Positions 38,221 through 47,800 of a stretch of DNA of 64,000 nt are shown one piece after another. The stretch's first letter is position 1. Each line of letters begins with the position of its first letter. The DNA lies in contig NZ_HG964497.1 of assembly GCF_000613125.1 (NCBI RefSeq), forward strand, positions 4,698,850-4,762,849, in the 5' to 3' direction. The notes beneath the pieces were generated by a model that saw nothing but the letters and a program-made list of their open reading frames with translations, was not told the origin of the DNA and ran no database searches. The DNA comes from Bacillus sp. EB01. Its GTDB lineage: Bacteria; Bacillota; Bacilli; Bacillales; Cytobacillaceae. A program made the translations under genes and the position numbers.

Positions 38221-38428
38221 AGAAAGCGCAAGCGGCTTGACCAGCGCCGTATGGACTCCTCGAAAAAGCTATCACTTTTTCTTCGTGCGATGCTGATGCT
38301 GCCGAAGCCTTCCTTGTGGAGGGCCTCGAAGGAGATAAAGGAAACACGATGAGCGAAGGCGAATCGATGTTGACTTATCGTAACGAGGGGACCGAAGTAC
38401 ACTAGGCGCTAGACGCTATAGCTAGACA
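38221..38428. repeat. Dispersed intergenic element, family A copy 2
   Basis: Same ends and core as the element at 19591-19733 (AGAAAGCGCAAGCG, GCCGTATGGA, GGAGGGCCTCGAAGGAGATA, CGAATCGATGTTGACTTATC, ACCGAAGTACACTAGGCGCT, GCTAGACA) but with an extra 60 bp inserted near the left end. It occupies the 389-bp psd-pssA gap (38127-38515), which has no ORF. Confidence 0.88.
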
Positions 38429-38515
38429 ATGAACCAAAACGGGGACCTGCGGCCTCTGCCTTTGTTTCTTTCATAACCGGGATGCTGCATTCCGGAAAGT
38501 AAAAGGAGTGAGGAA

Positions 38516-39055
38516 ATGTTTTTATTTGATGTTATTGTTCCTACCTTTAAAAAGCTAAAGGCTCAGACTGCAAACGTGCTAACCTTAATCAACTTATCAC
38601 TTGGCGGTTTTGCCATTATCTCCACCTTACATGGAAACTTAAGGCTTAGCCTGCTGCTGATTTTCATCGCAGCCCTCGCCGACCGGTTCGATGGAATGGT
38701 CGCAAGGAAATTCAACATAGAATCGGAACTCGGAAAACAATTGGATTCCATGAGTGATATTATATCATTTGGTGTTGCTCCTGCACTATTATTATATCAA
38801 GGGATTTTATTTGAACTTGGCGCACCCGGGACGTTCTTCACTGTGTTTTTTATTGCCTGCGGCGCATTCAGGCTTGCACGGTTCAATATAACTGAAAGCA
38901 ATGGATATTTTACCGGCCTTCCAATTACTGCGGCTGGCTGCCTTGTGACGTTAAGCTATTTGGCCACGCCTTATCTTGCCCCGCAAATTTTTCTGTTCAC
39001 AATTATGATTTTAGCTTTTCTTATGGTTTCTACTTTTAGACTTCGGAAGGTTTAA
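38516..39055 (+). CDS. pssA: CDP-diacylglycerol-serine O-phosphatidyltransferase
   Basis: Phosphatidylserine synthase, 179 aa, an integral membrane CDP-alcohol phosphotransferase that makes phosphatidylserine. The motif DG-x2-AR-x8-G-x3-D-x3-D is visible (DGMVARKFNIESELGKQLDSMSD, about 61-83); about five or six membrane helices flank it. Product feeds Psd, encoded divergently next door. ATG 38516 follows AAAGGAG. Confidence 0.94.
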   Translation: MFLFDVIVPTFKKLKAQTANVLTLINLSLGGFAIISTLHGNLRLSLLLIFIAALADRFDGMVARKFNIESELGKQLDSMSDIISFGVAPALLLYQGILFELGAPGTFFTVFFIACGAFRLARFNITESNGYFTGLPITAAGCLVTLSYLATPYLAPQIFLFTIMILAFLMVSTFRLRKV

Positions 39056-39092
39056 GGTTAAGATAATGAACCCAATAGGGAATAGAAAAAAT

Positions 39093-39127
39093 ATAACCCC
39101 GGCAGATTGCCGGGGTTATTGCCTTTT
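39093..39127. terminator. Bidirectional terminator between pssA and pepF
   Basis: A 12-bp stem (ATAACCCCGGCA/TGCCGGGGTTAT) with a 3-base loop, followed by TGCCTTTTTATTATTTTG on the plus strand and ATTTTTTC on the minus strand. Confidence 0.9.
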
Positions 39128-39129
39128 TA

Positions 39130-40923
39130 TTATTTTGTTAGTTCAAGAAATTCATTTATATCATCAGTGCATAATTTTAAAGCGTCATTCCAGAAATCAG
39201 CTTTTGTCAAATCGGCTCCCAAATGCTTCATTGCCAATTCCTCAACCGTCATCGAAGCGGTATCTTTTAAGAGCGCGATGTATTTTTCCTCAAAACCGCT
39301 GCCTTCCTTTAAGGCCTGGGCATAAATGCCGAGGGAAAATAAGAATCCAAACGTGTAAGGGAAGTTATAGAATGGCACACCGGTAATAAAGAAATGAAGC
39401 TTGGAAGCCCAGAAAGAAGGATGATAGGAATCCAGGGCGCCAAGATAAGCCTCTTCCTGCGCTTTTTCCATCAGCTCGTTCAGGCGTGCCGCACTGACAA
39501 AACCATCCTTCCTTTCTTCATAAAAGCTGGTTTCAAAAAGATATCGGGCATGAATATTCATAAGCAAAGCTACAGATCGTTGGATTTTATCGTCAAGCAG
39601 GGCAAGTTTTTCATCCTTTGAGGAAGCATTTTTTACCGCGGCATCGGAGACGATCATTTCCGCAAAAGTAGACGCTGTCTCTGCCACATTCATCGCGTAA
39701 TTCCTGTTCAATAGATGTAGATTGCGCATTGCATACGTGTGAAAGCCATGTCCCAATTCATGGGCGAGTGTTGAAATGTTTGACGGTGTTCCTGAATAGG
39801 TCATAAAAATTCGTGATTGCATCGCCTCAGGAAAATATGTATGGAAGCCCCCTGGAGCTTTACCTGGCCGATCTTCAGCTTCAATCCAATTATTTTCAAA
39901 GGCATGTCTGCTAAAGGACGTCATTTCTTCCCCAAACTTTGCAAACTGTTCAAGGATGAATTCGGCTCCTTCCTGATATGAAACTTTAGTTTCAGTATTT
40001 CCATATGGGGCTTCAAGATCGAACCAGCTTAGCTTTTCCACACCCATTAATTCGGCTCGGCGTTCAAGATATTTCTTTAGCGGCTGTTTCGCTTCGGAAA
40101 TTGCACCCCACATAGCATCGAGTGTTTCTTTTTTCATTCTGTTAATATCAAGCGGTTCCTTAAGGAAGTCATCCCAGCCTCGCAATTTATAAACATTGAG
40201 CCTAAAACCTGCTAGATGATTTAAGATCTTTGCAAGGTAATCAGCATTGGCAGACCATGCTGCTTCCCATTCCTTAAACACAGCTTTGCGAACTTCCCTG
40301 TCAGGATTAGAAAACTGATTGGCTGCCTGTCCCACTGACAAAAGTTTTTCTTCCCCTTTTTGAGTAAAAGGAATCTTTGTTTTACCAACAACCATGTCAT
40401 ACATCTGTCCCCACGCATGATAGCCATCGACTCCAAGCGCATTAACGACTGCTTCTTCTTCCTTTGACAGTTTTTCTGAAGCGCGTGTCCGCCTCTCAGT
40501 TAAAACAAAAGCTAATTCATTAAGCCTTTCGTCATCCATTAATTTCTGCCAGGCTTCTTCAGCAATTCCAGTTAAATTTCCATCAAAAGCTCCGAGAGCT
40601 GTTTGGAAAGATGCACTTAACGCAGTTACTTTTGACTGCAGTTCAAAAGCCTTCTTATCCTCTGTATTTTGAGCCTTTAAACAGCTAATAAAAGCCCCCG
40701 CCTGCCTTATTTTCTTCGAAGCTTCCTCAAATAAGGAAATTAGTGCTGCAAGCATATCGGCATCTTTTTCCACTATTGAAGGCTGCCAGCTTGTCACCTT
40801 GCTATAAAATTGGTTGATTGTTCCTTCCGTTTCGGTCAAATGAGCTTGAAATTCCTTCGAATCGCTCCCGCCTGGAAAAAATACATCCAAATCCCAAACA
40901 TCAGAAAATGTATTTATACTCAA
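39130..40923 (-). CDS. Oligoendopeptidase F family M3 metallopeptidase
   Basis: Zinc peptidase of 597 aa in the M3B/PepF family that cleaves short peptides in the cytosol. The zinc motif HELGH is at about residue 388 (TLAHELGHGFHTYAMR), with the downstream Glu in NVAETASTFAEM. The N-terminal half is the helical oligo_endpF domain. The start is TTG 40923, with GGGGG 8 bases upstream; no better ATG exists nearby. It has its own promoter. PepF-type proteins in bacilli can affect phosphorelay pheromone levels, but nothing here shows that. Confidence 0.92.
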   Translation of the reverse strand: MSINTFSDVWDLDVFFPGGSDSKEFQAHLTETEGTINQFYSKVTSWQPSIVEKDADMLAALISLFEEASKKIRQAGAFISCLKAQNTEDKKAFELQSKVTALSASFQTALGAFDGNLTGIAEEAWQKLMDDERLNELAFVLTERRTRASEKLSKEEEAVVNALGVDGYHAWGQMYDMVVGKTKIPFTQKGEEKLLSVGQAANQFSNPDREVRKAVFKEWEAAWSANADYLAKILNHLAGFRLNVYKLRGWDDFLKEPLDINRMKKETLDAMWGAISEAKQPLKKYLERRAELMGVEKLSWFDLEAPYGNTETKVSYQEGAEFILEQFAKFGEEMTSFSRHAFENNWIEAEDRPGKAPGGFHTYFPEAMQSRIFMTYSGTPSNISTLAHELGHGFHTYAMRNLHLLNRNYAMNVAETASTFAEMIVSDAAVKNASSKDEKLALLDDKIQRSVALLMNIHARYLFETSFYEERKDGFVSAARLNELMEKAQEEAYLGALDSYHPSFWASKLHFFITGVPFYNFPYTFGFLFSLGIYAQALKEGSGFEEKYIALLKDTASMTVEELAMKHLGADLTKADFWNDALKLCTDDINEFLELTK

Positions 40924-40979
40924 AATGTTTCCCCCTAAACTGTAATCCAGGCTAAGCCTGATAAACTCTGTACCATTTT

Positions 40980-41008
40980 ATTATAGGTAAGTATTTAGAA
41001 GATTTCCA
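40980..41008 (-). promoter_or_regulatory. Sigma-A promoter of pepF
   Basis: TGGAAA, 17 bases, TATAAT on the minus strand, about 57 bases before the TTG start. Perfect -10, fair -35. Confidence 0.6.
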
Positions 41009-41016
41009 TAAGTCAG

Positions 41017-41065
41017 CAAAAAAAGCCCTTAACTGGAAAATAGAGCTTAATATTATGTAAGGGCT
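41017..41065 (-). terminator. Hairpin with T-run upstream of the pepF promoter
   Basis: AGCCCTTA/TAAGGGCT pair across 26 bases and the minus strand continues TTTTTTTGC. It stops transcripts entering from the YjcZ-like gene side, as a second barrier after the hairpin at 41150-41175. Confidence 0.6.
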
Positions 41066-41149
41066 CTCCTGGCTCTGAGTATGAGGAAGATAGGACAAAA
41101 GCGGAAAAGGACGAGGTGCTTCAGATCCAATTATGTACCTCAACACACT

Positions 41150-41175
41150 AAAAGGGCCTCCAATCAGGATGGCCC
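41150..41175 (-). terminator. Terminator after the YjcZ-like gene
   Basis: GGGCC-CC/GG-GGCCC stem with short bulges and a TGATT loop; the minus strand continues CTTTTAG. It begins 8 bp past the stop codon. Confidence 0.75.
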
Positions 41176-41182
41176 ATTGGGT

Positions 41183-41332
41183 TCACTTATAATAGGAGTT
41201 GAAATACCACCAACCTCCGAATAACAGGATGATAATAAAAAGGATTATCAGCAATGCATACCAAAAGCCATAGCCGCCGCCAGCTCCATATGGATAGGTG
41301 TACGGGCTAGGATAAGGATAACCGTAATACAT
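41183..41332 (-). CDS. YjcZ-like small membrane (sporulation) protein
   Basis: A 49-aa protein: the first 22 residues are Tyr, Pro and Gly (MYYGYPYPSPYTYPYG), then a single membrane helix (about 23-40, WYALLIILFIIILLFGG) and a Trp/Tyr/Asn tail ending SYYK. Tiny Gly/Tyr-rich one-helix proteins of this kind belong to the YjcZ family, often made in sporulation and found in the spore. ATG 41332 follows AAGGGGTG by 5 bases. It is divergent from sigK, consistent with a sporulation role, but family membership is my reading. Confidence 0.75.
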   Translation of the reverse strand: MYYGYPYPSPYTYPYGAGGGYGFWYALLIILFIIILLFGGWWYFNSYYK

Positions 41333-41564
41333 GTTTTCACCCCTTTCCTCTTACTATAGGGTATGTACCTATCCCAAAGGTGCATGGGCGAAAAAAATAA
41401 TTCTGCATAAATCTTAGTGGCAATTCATAAGTTTCCATTCGGTCCCTTTTATATTCGGCACTTTTTAGCAAATTACGGAAATTTAGTTGGGACAGACACG
41501 AACCTTCTTATTTTGACATAGAGATTAGTTATACAGAATGCTGAACAGAAAGCGGGGGGAATGT

Positions 41565-42290
41565 ATGTCCAGTATTTTGACCGCACTTGGATACATGGTA
41601 AAAGAAATTATCTTTCTCGTTTCGTATGTAAAAAACAATGCCTTTCCTCAGCCCTTGTCCTCTGCTGATGAGAAAAAGTACCTCAAGCTAATGGCTGCAG
41701 GGGATGCGAATGCCCGTAATCTCCTTATTGAGCACAATCTCCGGTTGGTAGCACATATAGTGAAAAAATTCGAGAATACCGGAGAGGATCCCGAAGACTT
41801 AATTAGCATTGGCACTATTGGACTCATTAAGGCAATTGAAAGCTATTCGGATGGTAAGGGCACAAAACTCGCAACCTATGCGGCAAGGTGCATAGAAAAT
41901 GAAATTCTTATGCATTTGAGAGCGCTTAAAAAGACAAAAAAAGATGTTTCGCTTCATGACCCAATTGGTCAGGATAAGGAGGGTAATGAAATTTCACTCA
42001 TTGATGTACTAAAGTCCGAATCAGAGGATGTAATTGATACCATACAGCTAAATATGGAATTAGAAAAAATTAAACAGTTTATCGGAGTGCTTGATGCCCG
42101 CGAGAAAGAAGTCATAGTTGGAAGATTCGGGCTCGATCTCCAAAAAGAAAAAACGCAGCGTGAAATTGCCAAGGAACTCGGAATTTCAAGAAGTTATGTT
42201 TCGAGAATAGAAAAGAGAGCATTAATGAAAATGTTTCATGAATTTTACCGCGCAGAAAAAGATAAAAGGAAAAAGGGAAAGAGCAGCTGA
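41565..42290 (+). CDS. sigK: RNA polymerase sigma factor SigK (pro-form), uninterrupted
   Basis: Late mother-cell sigma factor, 241 aa. The first ~20 residues are the hydrophobic pro-sequence removed by SpoIVFB. Region 2 follows ([34 protein letters not shown]) and region 4 ([23 protein letters not shown]). In B. subtilis 168 sigK is split by the skin element; here the frame is continuous. ATG 41565 fits the B. subtilis pro-form N-terminus and has GGGGGG 5 bases upstream. A sigma-E promoter is expected; the best -10-like string is TTATACAG near 41529, but the match is weak. Confidence 0.96.
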   Translation: MSSILTALGYMVKEIIFLVSYVKNNAFPQPLSSADEKKYLKLMAAGDANARNLLIEHNLRLVAHIVKKFENTGEDPEDLISIGTIGLIKAIESYSDGKGTKLATYAARCIENEILMHLRALKKTKKDVSLHDPIGQDKEGNEISLIDVLKSESEDVIDTIQLNMELEKIKQFIGVLDAREKEVIVGRFGLDLQKEKTQREIAKELGISRSYVSRIEKRALMKMFHEFYRAEKDKRKKGKSS

Positions 42291-42317
42291 TAATTTCAGC
42301 TGCTCTTCATCTTTTTT
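42281..42317 (+). terminator. Terminator after sigK
   Basis: A 10-bp stem (GAGCAGCTGA/TCAGCTGCTC) with a TAATT loop and TTCATCTTTTTT after it; the left arm includes the sigK stop codon. Confidence 0.92.
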
Positions 42318-42407
42318 AAAAAAACATTTGAGATCCTACTATTCGTAAAAGGCTTCTCGCCAAGGGGGTGATGGACATGAATTTCCAAAAAGATATATTT
42401 GGGACAG

Positions 42408-42443
42408 TAAAAAAGCATCAACCCCAAAGGGCAGATGCTTTTT
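42408..42443 (-). terminator. Terminator after the 27-aa membrane peptide gene
   Basis: Stem AAAAAGCATC/GATGCTTTTT with a 14-base loop; on the minus strand it ends in TTTTTT, 4 bp past the stop codon at 42447. Confidence 0.85.
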
Positions 42444-42446
42444 CAG

Positions 42447-42530
42447 TTAGTCTTCCACACTGACTTCAGCTGCAATCACACAGCCAATTACACCTGTAAT
42501 AATTAAGGCCCCTACCATCAACAAAATCAT
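42447..42530 (-). CDS. Putative 27-aa single-helix membrane peptide
   Basis: Not recognised. The frame starts at ATG 42530, with AAGGGGTG 7 bases upstream, and encodes MILLMVGALIITGVIGCVIA followed by an acidic tail AEVSVED. Almost the whole peptide is one membrane helix with a Cys. A strong terminator follows directly, and the Shine-Dalgarno is good; these support a real gene despite the length. A competing plus-strand ORF (42377-42463) overlaps its 3' end. Confidence 0.55.
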   Translation of the reverse strand: MILLMVGALIITGVIGCVIAAEVSVED

Positions 42531-42608
42531 ATTCCAGCACCCCTTGCTCAGCCAAGATAATATTCTAAATTTAATTATAGTATAAACGGTGTCAACCCTT
42601 CAATGAAC

Positions 42609-42689
42609 TTATTCCCGATTAAGTCGGTATTGATTCATCTGTTTTTTCCGTTTTAAAAAAAACGTCAGCAAAAAACAATGTAAAGGCAT
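42609..42689 (-). CDS. Putative 26-aa YrzI-like peptide (short or degenerate)
   Basis: Frame from ATG 42689, 7 bases after GGAAGGAG, encoding MPLHCFLLTFFLKRKKQMNQ and RLNRE. The start resembles the two YrzI-family genes just upstream (M-T-L-x-x-F-F-x-T-x-T-I-K), with an aromatic N-terminus and a Lys/Arg cluster, but the acidic middle and YRPF tail are missing. It may be a truncated third copy. The long Ts of the minus strand inside the gene make chance similarity possible. Confidence 0.4.
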   Translation of the reverse strand: MPLHCFLLTFFLKRKKQMNQYRLNRE

Positions 42690-42807
42690 CACGGACACTC
42701 CTTCCAAAAGGGTTACGTGGTATCTTTCATAATCCAAAAGCAACCTCTTCTATTCTGCATCAATAACAACATTTTCAACTCCACCTTTCCTCTCATTTTT
42801 GGCACCA

Positions 42808-42948
42808 TCAAAACGGTCTGTAATAATTGAACCTGATTTTATTATCCTTTTCGCTAATCTGTCTGGTCTGCACTAATGAAATCAATTCTTCGGGGCTATA
42901 TTCCCTCAGCTTGATTGTAATTGTAAAAAAGAAAATATGAAGAGTCAT
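42808..42948 (-). CDS. yrzI: YrzI family small protein, copy 2
   Basis: A 46-aa protein: MTLHIFFFTITIKLR, then a charged segment with SPEELISL, and a C-terminus ending YYRPF. It aligns end to end with the protein encoded 19 bp upstream (42968-43108): same length, same first three residues, same RPF end. This is the YrzI family, which I recall as small Bacillus proteins often found in tandem, of unknown function. ATG 42948 follows GAGGTGG by 7 bases. Confidence 0.8.
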   Translation of the reverse strand: MTLHIFFFTITIKLREYSPEELISLVQTRQISEKDNKIRFNYYRPF

Positions 42949-42967
42949 TCTTATCACCACCTCTTAA

Positions 42968-43108
42968 TTAAAACGGGCGGTACATGGAAAATTGGCGATC
43001 TTTGTTTTCCTCGGTAATTTTCTCAATGTATTCCCGTCTCATAATTTCTTCCGGGTTCATTTTGCGGCGTTTGATCGTCACAGTAATAAAGAAAATATTC
43101 AGTGTCAT
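42968..43108 (-). CDS. yrzI: YrzI family small protein, copy 1
   Basis: A 46-aa protein beginning MTLNIFFITVTIKRRKMNPE, with a hydrophobic, beta-prone N-terminal stretch (3-12), an Arg/Lys cluster, and a charged helix rich in Glu and Arg, ending MYRPF. ATG 43108 follows AAGGAGGAGGTG, an excellent Shine-Dalgarno. The frame is open 45 codons further upstream, but that part runs through a terminator hairpin and has no Shine-Dalgarno. No promoter is obvious in the 45 bp after the hairpin, so expression may come by read-through. Confidence 0.85.
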   Translation of the reverse strand: MTLNIFFITVTIKRRKMNPEEIMRREYIEKITEENKDRQFSMYRPF

Positions 43109-43151
43109 TCCTTTCACCTCCTCCTTGTTATCCATATCCGAATTTTGGGCA

Positions 43152-43182
43152 TAAAAAATGCCGCAGGAAGCCCCTGCGGCAT
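43152..43182 (-). terminator. Terminator upstream of the YrzI pair
   Basis: A 10-bp stem (ATGCCGCAGG/CCTGCGGCAT) with a 5-base loop and TTTTTTA on the minus strand. Its arm sequence is shared with the hairpin at 43248-43276. Confidence 0.85.
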
Positions 43183-43247
43183 ACCATGGCCAGAGCAGAA
43201 CCCGCTTTAAAACGGTTCCTTTCCGGCTTTTGGTTTTAGGCATAGAA

Positions 43248-43276
43248 ATGCCGCAGGCACAGTTCTCCTACGGCAT
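43248..43276 (-). terminator. Hairpin after the 26-aa ORF
   Basis: ATGCCGCAGG/CCTACGGCAT, one wobble pair, 9-base loop, then TTTCTATG on the minus strand. Weak T-run, so partial termination; the arms match the next hairpin, as if duplicated. Confidence 0.6.
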
Positions 43277-43294
43277 GGACATGGCGATATTAGC

Positions 43295-43375
43295 TTACAA
43301 AGCAACCCATTCCCCGAAGGCAGAACATGTATGAAGTTTGTAATCGAATTTTACCCAAGCAATTTTCTTAAACAT
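43295..43375 (-). CDS. Putative 26-aa peptide with own sigma-A promoter
   Basis: Not recognised. ATG 43375 lies 7 bases after GGAAGGAGG and the frame encodes MFKKIAWVKFDYKLHTCSAF and GEWVAL: basic N-terminus, amphipathic, one Cys, two Trp. A near-consensus promoter is 41 bases upstream and two hairpins follow, so it has the full layout of a short transcription unit. It is the first ORF of the run of small minus-strand genes down to 42447. It could also be the leader of a regulatory RNA. Confidence 0.6.
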   Translation of the reverse strand: MFKKIAWVKFDYKLHTCSAFGEWVAL

Positions 43376-43415
43376 ACGAATGCCTCCTTCCAGGAATTTT
43401 TAACTTACTACGGTA

Positions 43416-43444
43416 ATTATATCCACTTGAACACTATTTGTAAA
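43416..43444 (-). promoter_or_regulatory. Sigma-A promoter of the small-ORF cluster
   Basis: TTTACA, 17 bases, TATAAT on the minus strand; one mismatch from consensus. It is the strongest promoter in this 1-kb region. Confidence 0.8.
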
Positions 43445-43553
43445 CACTTATTTTGTAAAAAATTCATCTTTTCCCTTTTTATGGACAAGCATCCTGATTT
43501 TTCTTTTATGATGGCTCTGTTATAGCTGAATGTTGATTTCACTCTGTTTGAAA

Positions 43554-43746
43554 AATAAGGGGAGGAATTCCGGTTAAATCGGGAAATACCCATATTTCCC
43601 TTAAAATAAGGGGAGTTTTTCCGCTTATCAAACCAGAATCATTGGTTTTTGACTTATTTTAAGAAGTTAAGGGGAATTTCTCCGCTTATTTCTGTCTCTT
43701 AAGGTGCCCGTGGGTACAATAGACGGAAATTCTCCCCTTAATAAAT
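43554..43746. repeat. Cluster of short palindromic repeats (TAAGGGGA...TCCGCTTAT)
   Basis: Copies at about 43554-43573 (AATAAGGGGAGGAATTCCGG), 43604-43629 and 43668-43691, and an inverted copy at about 43724-43746 (GACGGAAATTCTCCCCTTAA). A GGGAAAT/ATTTCCC hairpin lies near 43582-43601. They fill most of the 43376-43824 gap together with the promoter; no ORF with a Shine-Dalgarno is seen. Confidence 0.75.
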
Positions 43747-43824
43747 TCTCATACCTAAACAAAAATCAACAATCAATACTAACAAAGCCAAAAGAAAAAA
43801 ACGCCCAAAATGGACGTTGGATTT

Positions 43825-44079
43825 TTATAAGAAATATTCTTCTCCGTCTTCGTGCTCCATCAACATTTTCCTGTATTCCTTGGATTTCAGGAAGAACAAA
43901 ATCGAACCTGCCAGGAAAACCAGGGAAGCTACCGACATGCCAGTCAGGTCGATATCACTTATCGGACCTGTAGGAAGGATTGTGCCTAGATAAAAGAACG
44001 AGCCAACAGCTAAGAGCACAATTCCAAGCCACCTGGTATCACACATTTTTTCATAAAGTTCTTTTGCTTGATTCATCAT
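43825..44079 (-). CDS. yrhC: YrhC family protein
   Basis: Small membrane protein of 84 aa with two hydrophobic segments (about 15-36 and 48-66), each followed by charge, ending in an acidic/basic tail (KEYRKMLMEHEDGEE). Its sequence pattern (helix with FFYLGTILP, then SLVFLAGSILFF) and its place next to mccB match B. subtilis YrhC. Function unknown. ATG 44079 or 44076 could be used, both just after AGGTG; a GTG at 44085 is on that site. A terminator lies between it and mccB, so it is transcribed separately. Confidence 0.85.
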   Translation of the reverse strand: MMNQAKELYEKMCDTRWLGIVLLAVGSFFYLGTILPTGPISDIDLTGMSVASLVFLAGSILFFLKSKEYRKMLMEHEDGEEYFL

Positions 44080-44204
44080 GCTCACCTACTTTTCTAGAAT
44101 ACTACTAAATTAATTTAGCATATTTTTAAGGGCAGGGAGCAATGTAATTATTAACATTATGGGAACATTGTTAACTGTTTTCTTTCTTTTTCCAACGATT
44201 GCTT

Positions 44205-44244
44205 TAAAAAAGCCAAAAGGCGCCGGTAAATTACCGGCGCCTTT
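44205..44244 (-). terminator. Terminator after mccB
   Basis: A very strong stem (AAAGGCGCCGGTAA/TTACCGGCGCCTTT), nearly loop-free when fully paired, followed on the minus strand by TGGCTTTTTTAAAG. Confidence 0.93.
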
Positions 44245-44252
44245 GCTGTTAT

Positions 44253-46312
<2,060 letters not shown>

Positions 46313-46313
46313 A

Positions 46314-47030
46314 TTAGGCCTCCAATCTACAGACCATTTTTAAAGCCGAAACCATTTTCATAACAAGTGTTGCAGAGTTTTGGGCGGCTTTGTCCAGGAA
46401 CTGGTCAAATGAAACGCCCGAATCCTTTCCGGCAATATCGGAAAGAGAACGGATTATCACAAATGGAATCCCGAACTGATGGGCAACCTGGGCAATTGCA
46501 GCAGCTTCCATTTCAACTGCCTGTACGCCTGGGAAATTTTCACGGACAGCCTCGACCCTCTCTGCATTATCCATAAATGAATCCCCTGTTGTAATTAAGC
46601 CTTTGACAATCTGGATATCGTCTATTTCGGAAGCAGCAGCCTCAGCAACTGCAACCAATTTTTCATCCGCCTGGAACGCGGCTGGCAGCTGCGGAACTTG
46701 TCCATATTCATATCCAAATGCCGTGACATCCACATCATGATGACGGATTTCTGTTGAGATAACAGCATCGCCTACGTTCAGCACTGGGTTCAGCCCGCCC
46801 GCTGAACCCGTATTGATTACACAGTCCGGCTTAAATTTTTCGAGGAGAATAGTCGTAGACATAGCAGCGTTCACTTTGCCAATTCCGGAACGAAGCAGGA
46901 CAACCTCTGCACCGTGCATCGTTCCCAATGTGAATTCACAACCTGCAATGACTTCTTGTGTTTGGTTTTCAATGTTGCTTCGTAATAAAACAACTTCTTC
47001 TTCCATAGCTCCGATAATTGCGATTTTCAT
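46314..47030 (-). CDS. mtnN: 5'-Methylthioadenosine/S-adenosylhomocysteine nucleosidase
   Basis: MtnN (Pfs), 238 aa, hydrolyses adenine from MTA and SAH, feeding sulfur recycling and homocysteine formation. N-terminal IGAMEEEV has the catalytic Glu, [10 protein letters not shown] binds the ribose, and SLSDIAG supplies the catalytic Asp near residue 200. ATG 47030 overlaps the yrrT stop by one base. Sits between yrrT and mccA. Confidence 0.96.
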   Translation of the reverse strand: MKIAIIGAMEEEVVLLRSNIENQTQEVIAGCEFTLGTMHGAEVVLLRSGIGKVNAAMSTTILLEKFKPDCVINTGSAGGLNPVLNVGDAVISTEIRHHDVDVTAFGYEYGQVPQLPAAFQADEKLVAVAEAAASEIDDIQIVKGLITTGDSFMDNAERVEAVRENFPGVQAVEMEAAAIAQVAHQFGIPFVIIRSLSDIAGKDSGVSFDQFLDKAAQNSATLVMKMVSALKMVCRLEA

Positions 47031-47683
47031 TAGTAAACCTCACTTTTAATTTTTACACCTTCCATTAGCCAGACAAACTCATTGCAGCGGGAAAACTGCG
47101 TACTAAATCCGTTTTCTTCTAAAATACTCTTCAGTATTGGGATTGTAGTGTAATATTCGCGCTGCAAATCTTCAGCAAGGTTGTTAAACCCTTTTTCCTT
47201 TGCGTCTAGAATAGCGGCTTCAAATGCCTCTTTGGATTCATACATAGTGTCAGCAAATACTATTTTACCACCAACGGGCAGTATCTTTCCATAAAGGGCT
47301 ACAGCCTTTGCTTTTTCTTCATCTGTTAGATGGTGGAAGGCATACGTACTTACAAATGTATCAGGTTTTTCCACTCCCTCAAAATTTAGAAAATCACCAT
47401 CCACTATTTTTACCTTCCCGGCCAATTTCTCCAAAGCAATTTTCCTCATCGCAGGAGATGGTTCGATGCCGGTTACCTCCAAGCCTTTTTCCAAAATTCT
47501 TTTTGTAAGATTACCCGTCCCTACACCAAATTCCGCCACATGGCCAACTGAACGGGAGGCAACCTCCTCGAGGATGCCCTCATAATTCCGGAATACCTCT
47601 TTATACTCCTTGTCATGGCCATCTACAGTTTCATCATACGAATCTGCCCACACCTCAAATAAATCAAGAAATTCCCTGCCCAT
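47030..47683 (-). CDS. yrrT: SAM-dependent methyltransferase YrrT
   Basis: Class I methyltransferase of 217 aa with motif [12 protein letters not shown] near 47-58 and TGIEPSP. Its substrate is not known; being first in the methionine-to-cysteine operon, it may generate or handle SAH. ATG 47683 follows GGAGAGTG. In B. subtilis the operon is repressed by CymR. Upstream, TATAGGAATT (minus strand, near 47720) resembles part of a CymR site, but I do not call it. Confidence 0.92.
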   Translation of the reverse strand: MGREFLDLFEVWADSYDETVDGHDKEYKEVFRNYEGILEEVASRSVGHVAEFGVGTGNLTKRILEKGLEVTGIEPSPAMRKIALEKLAGKVKIVDGDFLNFEGVEKPDTFVSTYAFHHLTDEEKAKAVALYGKILPVGGKIVFADTMYESKEAFEAAILDAKEKGFNNLAEDLQREYYTTIPILKSILEENGFSTQFSRCNEFVWLMEGVKIKSEVY

Positions 47684-47800
47684 TTATCTCACTCTCCGAG
47701 AATTAATTTTTAAATCTACAAATTCCTATAGATATACTATGATTTAATGCTAACCATGTTCCCAATTTATCACAATTACACCTATCCATCAACTGCCGAA

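Noticed and set aside
41510-41540. Sigma-E promoter of sigK
   Set aside because: TTATACAG and an upstream TTATTTT are only a partial match; not strong enough to list.
42377-42463. 28-aa plus-strand ORF with a GGGGGTGAT site
   Set aside because: Its second half is the terminator hairpin of the minus-strand peptide gene, and it has no hydrophobic or conserved features; kept as a weaker competitor only.
42713-42772. 19-aa minus-strand ORF (MLLLMQNRRGCFW...)
   Set aside because: Position approximate; Shine-Dalgarno is fair but the ORF is very short, unlike YrzI, and no terminator follows.
43109-43243. N-terminal extension of the first yrzI gene
   Set aside because: The frame is open but crosses a strong terminator, lacks a Shine-Dalgarno, and the 46-aa product matches its tandem copy.
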